A stretch of DNA of 50,383 nucleotides from IMG/VR virus record IMGVR_UViG_3300000547_000196, positions 21,637 to 72,019 of that record. One strand, written 5' to 3'. Below the pieces are notes generated by a model. It did no database searches, was not told the origin of the DNA, and saw only the letters and a list, made by a program, of their open reading frames with translations. Position 1 is the first letter of the stretch. The number at the start of each line of letters is the position of its first letter. This document shows positions 45,865 through 50,383 of this stretch, piece by piece. Source of the DNA: a virus. A program made the position numbers and the translations under genes.

Positions 45865-46277
45865 AGCAGTGCTTCCATTAGGTTCATTGCCACAGCAGTA
45901 GAAGTAATAGCACTACCGATCATAATTGCTCTGTCGCTCCACTGCATGCCTACATAAATCCAACCCACACCAGATGCGATATAAGCTATCTGTCCTGGTA
46001 TTGACAAGCCTGCAGAGATTAGGAAGATACCAACTACGGCAAGAATAACAGCACTCCATTTGATATACCAATCAGGTGTGCCTGTAGGGGTAGTAGGCTT
46101 GACACCTTCATATTCTGTTTGAAGTTCATCCAATTCCTGCCGCAGACGACGCTTTTCTTCAGCAAGTTCCATAGCAAGTTTCCCAGCCTTGCTCATGGTG
46201 CTTTTTTCGTATTTGTCTTTTGTCTCTGCCTTTACGTCAGATTCTAGTTTTTCTCGTTCAGCGTCTTCCACTTTCAA
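45861..46277 (-). CDS. membrane protein with coiled-coil N-terminus, 138 aa
   Basis: The first 60 residues are a charged coiled coil (EREKLESDVKAETKDKYEKS, MELAEEKRRLRQELDELQTE). Then a Thr/Pro-rich link and about three membrane spans (SAVILAVVGIFLISAGLSI, IAYIASGVGWIYVGM, IMIGSAITSTAVAMNL). Layout suits a membrane-tethered scaffold. It overlaps both neighbours (4 and 20 nt). Confidence 0.72.
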   Translation of the reverse strand: MKVEDAEREKLESDVKAETKDKYEKSTMSKAGKLAMELAEEKRRLRQELDELQTEYEGVKPTTPTGTPDWYIKWSAVILAVVGIFLISAGLSIPGQIAYIASGVGWIYVGMQWSDRAIMIGSAITSTAVAMNLMEALL

Positions 46278-46494
46278 GCCTCAGGTTAAGTGTAAAATTT
46301 TCAACCAACAGTTTAGCAAGAATAGCCTTGTTTGTCAATGCGTCATTTTCGTCATAGAAATCTACTACATGAGCAGCCATCATTGAGTAGGCTTGCTCTG
46401 GGGAAAGGTTGAGATTATCCCAGTTGATAGGATCTGTGACTTCAACTTCTCTCGCAAGAGCGGCGACTAGTTTTACATCATCTTCTGTGTTCAT
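46258..46494 (-). CDS. conserved phage hypothetical, 78 aa
   Basis: Acidic helical 78-residue protein (MNTEDDVKLVAALAREVEVT, EQAYSMMAAHVVDFYDENDA). Small proteins with the LxPExAYxxMAxxV pattern are frequent in marine T4-like phages, as I recall. Unknown function; 1 nt from the next gene. Confidence 0.7.
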   Translation of the reverse strand: MNTEDDVKLVAALAREVEVTDPINWDNLNLSPEQAYSMMAAHVVDFYDENDALTNKAILAKLLVENFTLNLRLESGRR

Positions 46495-46495
46495 T

Positions 46496-47194
46496 CTAAT
46501 CCCAAAGTGCTCTGAAGTATTTTCCGAACATTCTTAAACCGTAATCAATTCTATCTTCGTAGGCCTGCAAGCCTTCCCAATCAACTTCGTGTGTATCGTT
46601 TTCACCTCTGTCCATTCTGTAATACTTTCTATCTTCTTCAGAAACTTCGTTGCCTTTTGCGTCAACCGGAGTCCATACAATGTCCATCTCGCCTGTATAG
46701 AACTGCTCCTCGCCAGGCTTGCCTTCCGCAATCTCTTGAAAACTCCAGATCATAGAATCGAGAACGTAATCCCAGCGTTCAAAGTGTTTGTCATCAACTT
46801 CGCCTGTTTTTTCAAGTTCTTTCTTTTGTGTCTTTGTAGGTCGAAGTGTATCAGGCACATCTTCGTCGTCAATAAAAGGGGCGCCCTGTTTTTCGTCTCG
46901 CAGCCTTTCAAGAACAGGTAGAATAACATAAGAAAGACTATGGTAGGCATTCCACACATCCCAATTGTCTACATGCACACGTACTTTCTGCTGCCTGCGA
47001 CTTTGTATCTGGTTGACGGTATAATATAATACTGTCTGCCAACCGTCTAAAAGTTTGATGACAATCTTGTCAAGCGTAGTATGTTCTCTGTCGTCAACAT
47101 CCCAGGCAGGCTTTTTGTGACGCCATTCAAGATAGGCGTGCTCTACCCTTTGTGTTGTAAACCAATGAGGATACTTACCTATTGTTGCTTTCAT
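46496..47194 (-). CDS. conserved phage hypothetical, 232 aa
   Basis: A 232-residue protein, rich in Trp, Tyr, Asp and Glu (KYPHWFTTQRVEHAYLEWRH, KLLDGWQTVLYYTVNQIQSR, WDVWNAYHSLSYVILPVLER, EERFYTGEMDIVWTP-like region and FGKYFRALWD at the end). I recall homologues in T4-like marine phages and cyanophages, with no assigned function. It overlaps the 48-residue gene upstream. Confidence 0.75.
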   Translation of the reverse strand: MKATIGKYPHWFTTQRVEHAYLEWRHKKPAWDVDDREHTTLDKIVIKLLDGWQTVLYYTVNQIQSRRQQKVRVHVDNWDVWNAYHSLSYVILPVLERLRDEKQGAPFIDDEDVPDTLRPTKTQKKELEKTGEVDDKHFERWDYVLDSMIWSFQEIAEGKPGEEQFYTGEMDIVWTPVDAKGNEVSEEDRKYYRMDRGENDTHEVDWEGLQAYEDRIDYGLRMFGKYFRALWD

Positions 47195-47321
47195 TCTTCA
47201 AATACCTTACTAGTTGTTTTGTCTTTGCTTGTTCTCGCATGTATTCCGGAGATTTTGTAAACAATTTCCAATCAATGCCAATGTGATTTCGAGATAGCCT
47301 AATGTAATTTGGTATATTCAT
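47175..47321 (-). CDS. small basic protein, 48 aa
   Basis: Read directly: MNIPNYIRLSRNHIGIDWKL then FTKSPEYMREQAKTKQLVRY and a short basic tail. The ATG is only 6 nt from the -10 of a sigma70-like promoter, so the message is probably leaderless. It overlaps the next gene by 20 nt. Function unknown. Confidence 0.65.
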   Translation of the reverse strand: MNIPNYIRLSRNHIGIDWKLFTKSPEYMREQAKTKQLVRYLKNESNNR

Positions 47322-47327
47322 GTGCTT

Positions 47328-47356
47328 ATTTTAATACAGTTTGTGATATAAGTCAA
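47328..47356 (-). promoter_or_regulatory. sigma70-like promoter
   Basis: Minus-strand TTGACT (47351-47356), 17 nt, TAAAAT (47328-47333). It drives the 48-residue gene and the operon below it (46496-47194 and further). Confidence 0.65.
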
Positions 47357-47447
47357 ACAGTTTCAGTTTCGTTGACACGAAACCACTCGTCTTTGCAGAC
47401 TCGTTTTTTATTTGATGTATATATCCAAGTTTCATGTAGATTGTATT

Positions 47448-47735
47448 AGGTCAGACGGAACCTTGTGCAGGTTCCACCAAAACGGCTTCATGTGAGTTGC
47501 ATCCAGCCGAGACTTTGGAAGCAGGTATTTTTAACGCATCTCCATGGGCTCTAACCTTTCCCGTACCTGCGTTGACATCGCGTTTTCACGCTATCCATGC
47601 ACTCGTTCCACTTGCATGGTTTTTAGGAGATATCGCGCGGAGTGGACGCACTACATCCTTCAGCAACGGGCCGTACCTCGGCTGAATCGTAGCGGATCGA
47701 CTTCTCGACCAACAGAGTCCTTGTGTAGCCTAAAA
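47448..47735 (-). ncRNA. large structured noncoding RNA candidate (about 290 nt)
   Basis: The stretch 47322-47743 has no plausible gene; this part is more GC-rich and full of paired segments on the minus strand: CCATGCA/TGCATGG (7 bp), GCGT-GAAA-ACGC with a GNRA tetraloop, TTCAGC/GCTGAA enclosing CCG/CGG, GCAGGTA/TACCTGC (7 bp), CGGCT/AGCCG, and GGAACCT/AGGTTCC (7 bp). An upstream late motif (47741-47748) ends 5 nt before the predicted start. I could not match it to tmRNA, RNase P, 6S, group I or group II introns. A structured RNA of unknown class is the best description. Confidence 0.6.
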
Positions 47736-47740
47736 GTGCC

Positions 47741-47748
47741 TATTTATG
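47741..47748 (-). promoter_or_regulatory. late-promoter motif CATAAATA before the structured RNA
   Basis: Minus-strand CATAAATAGGCAC overlaps the stop of the gene 47744-48154. No reading frame follows, so it would start the structured RNA at about 47735. Confidence 0.55.
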
Positions 47749-48154
47749 AGTCTAGTTCTTTCGCAGCCTTTTCAATCGCTTTGCTGTAATTGTAAGCCTG
47801 CTGCTTTGTCAGTATGACAGTTGATTCGTATTTCGCATAACCTTTAAACAGAATTCGAAAAATAAGACGTGCTCTGCGAACTGTTTCATTCACAGTGTAT
47901 GCCACGGTTTGCCAAATCGAATTTAAAAAAGGTGAATCAAGATTATTCACTCTTTCTGGAACATCCTGCGTCCAAAAGTCAGTAGTTGCCTCTGTTGTGA
48001 TTTCTACCGTTACCAGTTTTGTTTCTGAATCTCTTTCAATCCAAATAGAATGATAGTGATCAGGACTGCCGCATTGACAATCTACTTCATACCACACAGC
48101 ATCTGAGTATGATGCCTTTTTGCTAATTCCTTCCGCTGGTTGTTCTGCTTTCAT
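47744..48154 (-). CDS. conserved phage hypothetical, 136 aa
   Basis: The N-terminal half has EVDCQCGSPDHYHSIWIERD, which may bind a metal through Cys and His; then ITTEATTDFWTQDVPERVNN and a basic C-terminus ending in KAIEKAAKELDS. Similar proteins occur in marine T4-like phages by recollection. It ends within the late motif of the structured RNA, and the preceding gene is 1 nt away. Confidence 0.7.
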   Translation of the reverse strand: MKAEQPAEGISKKASYSDAVWYEVDCQCGSPDHYHSIWIERDSETKLVTVEITTEATTDFWTQDVPERVNNLDSPFLNSIWQTVAYTVNETVRRARLIFRILFKGYAKYESTVILTKQQAYNYSKAIEKAAKELDS

Positions 48155-48155
48155 T

Positions 48156-48455
48156 TCAAATTCCTTTTACATCACCATTCTGTGCAATTTTATCATCTTC
48201 ATAAGGTTCTGCTATTCTGCGATAGAGTTCCTGCTTACAGCCTTCAAGAGCACCAATGCAGTCGTTAATGTGTTGATAGTTTAATCCTTGCTCTTTCAAA
48301 TAAGCCTGTGCTATCACTGTAAATGCATAATTTAAGTCGCCTGCGTTTCCGCATCGTTTACCAGTTTCCTCTAGTAAACTTATACCACATTCAGGACCAA
48401 GTTTCTGAGGAGCATATGTAAATCGTTTCCTATCTTCCTGCTTAATATATGGCAT
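48156..48455 (-). CDS. DUF6899-like phage protein, 99 aa
   Basis: Pattern MPYIKQEDRKRF at the start, GDLNYAFTVIAQAYLKEQGL then NYQHINDCIGALEGCKQELY, and YEDDKIAQNGDV at the end. This MPYI...GxLNY...YRR...YEDxKxxxNGDV order is widespread in phages as a protein of unknown function (DUF6899). The family name is from memory. Length is normal. Confidence 0.85.
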   Translation of the reverse strand: MPYIKQEDRKRFTYAPQKLGPECGISLLEETGKRCGNAGDLNYAFTVIAQAYLKEQGLNYQHINDCIGALEGCKQELYRRIAEPYEDDKIAQNGDVKGI

Positions 48456-48460
48456 TGTTG

Positions 48461-48910
48461 TTATCCAGTGATGTTATTGTCGATAAAAACTTTCAGTGTT
48501 TCGTCATCGTCCTGCAGAGAAAATTTCACAGTTTCTCCTTTTTCTAAACGATTTGTGTAAGACCTACCGTGTCTATCTACGACTTCAACGCGATTGACAC
48601 CTTTCATCTTGTTCAACTCTTCTCCGTCATAGATTGCGTTATGTATTGACATATAACCGCATTCCATACCTAACGCATACATGCCAGGGTCAAATCCAAA
48701 CACATCGTAGAGCGCGTAGCGATAGCTTCCGCCGTCTTTGCCGTCTGCCTGCCAGATACGCTTACACACAGCATAGAAAGCATCTTCTCGCTCTTGCTCC
48801 GTGAGATTGTTCCACCACTCATCATTCTTCTTTTCGTGTTCTTCCATTGCTTCACGCATTGTCTCACCTATTTTTGAGATAGTATCAAGCAGTTTATCCT
48901 TGTCCGTCAT
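48461..48910 (-). CDS. conserved phage hypothetical, 149 aa
   Basis: N-terminal helical region (DTISKIGETMREAMEEHEKK), middle WWNNLTEQEREDAFYAVCKR, YALYDVFGFDPGMYALGMEC, and a C-terminal beta part (RVEVVDRHGRSYTNRLEKGE). I recall related proteins in T4-like marine phages. It overlaps the next gene by 17 nt. Function unknown. Confidence 0.7.
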   Translation of the reverse strand: MTDKDKLLDTISKIGETMREAMEEHEKKNDEWWNNLTEQEREDAFYAVCKRIWQADGKDGGSYRYALYDVFGFDPGMYALGMECGYMSIHNAIYDGEELNKMKGVNRVEVVDRHGRSYTNRLEKGETVKFSLQDDDETLKVFIDNNITG

Positions 48911-49082
48911 TTTGTTTCGCCTCTGAATTTAGGGCACCTGTCCAAAACTGTTGCGCACTTTTCTGCACAGTTTCAAGCCAATGATAATATAACTCTGTGC
49001 CTCTGTCAATATCCTTCTCATCAGGTGTAATCAGTTCTTTTGCCTCTTCCGGCGTCATTTCGATTTCAGTTTTAATCTTCAT
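48894..49082 (-). CDS. hypothetical protein, 62 aa
   Basis: Start taken as the ATG at 49082 (MKIKTEIEMTPEEAKELITP); the upstream TTG is less likely. Acidic and helical, with WLETVQKSAQQFWTGAL. Overlaps the preceding gene by 11 nt. Unrecognised. Confidence 0.62.
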   Translation of the reverse strand: MKIKTEIEMTPEEAKELITPDEKDIDRGTELYYHWLETVQKSAQQFWTGALNSEAKQNDGQG

Positions 49083-49485
49083 CTTTAACAAACTCTCCGT
49101 CTTTTACCCGATGAACGACATGATAACCAGACGAGCGAATATAAGATCTACCGCCGTCTATCATGCTTCCGTTTTCAAATTGCTTATAATCGTGTCTACT
49201 ACGACTATACTCCCAGTCACCGTCGTCATTTACTACCAAACCAAACTCTAATTCTTCTACTCGATCTGCATTCGTGATCATAATTCTGTTAGATCTATCT
49301 ACAAACAAACCAAAGTATCTATTGCCGAACTCCGGATGAGCCGTTTCTCTATAGAATACATCAACAGGCATGTCAACATTATTAATGTCTGTAGTGCAGA
49401 CATACTTAACTGATACTCCGTCCTTTTCGCTGTAGTGTTCAATTACTCTTTCTGTGTCAAACACAGGAGAATGCTTGATAGTCAT
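49072..49485 (-). CDS. hypothetical protein, 137 aa
   Basis: Beta-rich, acidic 137-residue protein (VSVKYVCTTDINNVDMPVDV, NRYFGLFVDRSNRIMITNAD, DGDWEYSRSRHDYKQFENGS). No domain recognised. Overlaps TilS by 29 nt. SD AAGGTG lies about 7 nt before the ATG. Confidence 0.65.
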   Translation of the reverse strand: MTIKHSPVFDTERVIEHYSEKDGVSVKYVCTTDINNVDMPVDVFYRETAHPEFGNRYFGLFVDRSNRIMITNADRVEELEFGLVVNDDGDWEYSRSRHDYKQFENGSMIDGGRSYIRSSGYHVVHRVKDGEFVKDED

Positions 49486-50083
49486 CGTTAAGCACCTTTT
49501 TCTTAATGACCTTTTTCAGCCCTGGATTTACTCGTAGAGCATGAGGCATCAATTCATGTCTAATATAGTTTCTAGTATAGCAGGTATCTTGGTTGCTATC
49601 ATCCTCTACCCAGGGCACAGAATTCATTTCTGCCCAAAGTCTAAGATTGCGTTTTTCTACAAGACGAAAGGGTCTAATAACATCTCGCCTGCGATAGGGG
49701 ATGATCTTGCCTTCGCCGTGTAGTGAGCTCCAAAGCCAAGTTTCTACGCAGTCGTTGAGGTGATGACAGGTTACAACAGGGGCGCCGCGCTGATCTGCAA
49801 TTTCATCAAGTTTTTTGTAGCGCTCGTTGCGCCAGTGTTCTTCTTGACTAACACCCTGTGGTTTTGCTTCCTTGAGCACTCCGTACCACAAAACAATGTC
49901 TCTCTGTCGACAATACTCCGTTAGAAAAATTCCAGCACGACGACCATGCTTGGTGCCGTGATCAAAATAAACGGCCTCTACATTATGGCGACGCGATAGA
50001 AAATCAAGCACCGCCATTGAATCTACACCGCCTGAGCAGGCTACGATTATTTTTCGAGGAAGTTTGCCTTGCAGTTTGATCAT
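49457..50083 (-). CDS. tilS: TilS-like tRNA(Ile)-lysidine synthetase, short form
   Basis: PP-loop ATPase that adds lysine to C34 of tRNA-Ile2 (anticodon CAT). The 208-residue protein has SGGVDSM (17-23), TCHHLNDCVETWLWSSL, RPFRLVEKRNLRLWAEMNSV, and WVEDDSNQDTCYTRNYIRHE then LMPHALRVNPGL. That is the catalytic N-domain; the C-terminal tRNA-binding domains of E. coli TilS (432 residues) are missing, as in many short bacterial forms. The phage also encodes a tRNA with anticodon CAT (41409-41483), a natural substrate candidate. Start ATG 6 nt after the -10, so leaderless. Confidence 0.9.
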   Translation of the reverse strand: MIKLQGKLPRKIIVACSGGVDSMAVLDFLSRRHNVEAVYFDHGTKHGRRAGIFLTEYCRQRDIVLWYGVLKEAKPQGVSQEEHWRNERYKKLDEIADQRGAPVVTCHHLNDCVETWLWSSLHGEGKIIPYRRRDVIRPFRLVEKRNLRLWAEMNSVPWVEDDSNQDTCYTRNYIRHELMPHALRVNPGLKKVIKKKVLNDDYQAFSCV

Positions 50084-50089
50084 ATTATT

Positions 50090-50118
50090 AGTATATGCGA
50101 ACTGCGGCAGGAAGTCAA
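50090..50118 (-). promoter_or_regulatory. sigma70-like promoter
   Basis: Minus-strand TTGACT (50113-50118), 17 nt, TATACT (50090-50095). Drives TilS with a predicted leaderless start at 50083. Confidence 0.65.
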
Positions 50119-50383
50119 CCTATAATATACCACCACACAGGCAAGCCCACTACAATATTTACAGGGAATGTAACAGCAATGCTCATAGTCAAATATTTTC
50201 CTATCTCTGCGGCAGGCACTGCTTTGCTTAGGATTGCAGGAGCAACGATATAACTAGCACTTGCCATTAACAGTGTAGTAAGATAAAGATCGCCTGTAGT
50301 AAGACCAAGAGCAACACCTGCGGCATATCCTAATCCACCATTAATCCAAGGTAGTAGGAGAGCAAGTGACACAAGACGAACAT
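50115..50383 (-). CDS. SbtA-like sodium-dependent bicarbonate transporter (5' part outside window)
   Basis: Only the C-terminal 88 residues are visible; the frame continues past base 50383. They are wholly membrane-type and match the C-terminal part of SbtA/DUF897 transporters: GGLGYAAGVALGLTTGDLYL, TTLLMASASYIVAPAILSKA and SIAVTFPVNIVVGLPVWWYI. In that family the ASASYIA-P and TFPFNxxxGIPL motifs belong to the last two helices. A phage-encoded bicarbonate transporter would help the infected cell import inorganic carbon. The assignment rests on a fragment. Confidence 0.8.
   Translation of the reverse strand, partial: VRLVSLALLLPWINGGLGYAAGVALGLTTGDLYLTTLLMASASYIVAPAILSKAVPAAEIGKYLTMSIAVTFPVNIVVGLPVWWYIIG

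Noticed and set aside
47322-47743. tmRNA, RNase P RNA, 6S RNA or group I/II intron as identity for the structured stretch
   Set aside because: None of the conserved cores I know for these (for example the tmRNA tag/TLD, RNase P GGAAAGUCC, group I P7 or group II domain V) could be found. A covariance search could still overturn this.

Overview
The window looks like part of the genome of a large T4-like marine myovirus. The evidence is a clamp-loader large subunit (gp44 type), a DexA-like 3'-5' exonuclease, a gp31/GroES-like cochaperonin, PhoH, UvsE, HesB-like and QueD-like genes, an ATP-dependent DNA ligase, a block of very long fibre genes, three clusters holding 16 tRNA or tRNA-like genes, and late-promoter motifs close to the T4 consensus TATAAATA. 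Genes are packed with ATGA or TAATG overlaps and nearly all lie on the minus strand. No photosynthesis gene is present. The curli-type secretion genes and a proteobacterial-type 7Fe ferredoxin suggest a Gram-negative, probably proteobacterial, marine host; this is inference.

Layout. 1-7.1 kb: PhoH (plus strand, cut by the window edge) faces a minus-strand replication and nucleotide operon (exonuclease, gp44, endonuclease III, FdxA ferredoxin, DHFR, ThyA, dCMP deaminase). Upstream of it lie a gp31-like gene and conserved small genes. 7.2-20.3 kb: a DnaE-like fragment, then structural and fibre genes, including an Ig-repeat protein and a 2543-residue fibre. 20.3-31.5 kb: an A-type Fe-S carrier, UvsE, glycosyltransferases, a QueD-like protein, another fibre or adhesin, DNA ligase, a metallophosphoesterase and small genes, several of them too short for a routine ORF cutoff. 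31.5-32.3 kb: tRNA cluster 1 (Val, Ala, Pro, Thr, Gly). 33.6-39.8 kb: the most unusual block. It holds three small membrane proteins on the plus strand, a transmembrane CHASE2-class III nucleotide cyclase, two curlin-like proteins, a FecR-domain protein, CsgG and CsgF. 39.8-41.4 kb: an AT-rich insert with a second glycosyltransferase-like gene. 41.4-42.8 kb: tRNA cluster 2 with a tyrosine-phosphatase gene inside it and two aberrant tRNAs. 42.8-47.8 kb: apparent noncoding RNAs, two more Ser tRNAs, ClpP and conserved phage hypotheticals. 47.8-50.4 kb: hypotheticals, a TilS-like enzyme and the 3' end of an SbtA-like bicarbonate transporter.

Regulation. Two promoter classes can be read directly. 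The first is sigma70-like (TTGACA/T, 16-18 nt, TATAAT or similar), seen at about ten places. The second is a T4-late-like motif (TATAAATA or close variants). At nine genes the late motif sits 4-6 nt from the ATG, which predicts leaderless mRNAs. At 6365-6413 a sigma70-like promoter lies inside a long hairpin whose distal arm carries the Shine-Dalgarno sequence of the next gene. At 42.8-42.9 kb a consensus promoter and a strong terminator bracket a short structured RNA just before a tRNA operon. A second, larger structured RNA candidate lies at 47.45-47.74 kb behind a late motif.

How it fits together. The phage remakes nucleotide pools (ThyA, DHFR, dCMP deaminase), replicates and repairs DNA (gp44, exonuclease, ligase, endonuclease III, UvsE), and supplies or modifies tRNAs (16 tRNA genes, TilS, QueD-like). 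It appears to carry host-metabolism genes (ferredoxin, A-type carrier, SbtA-like transporter, ClpP). It may also reprogram the infected cell surface through a curli-like export system and a membrane cyclase.
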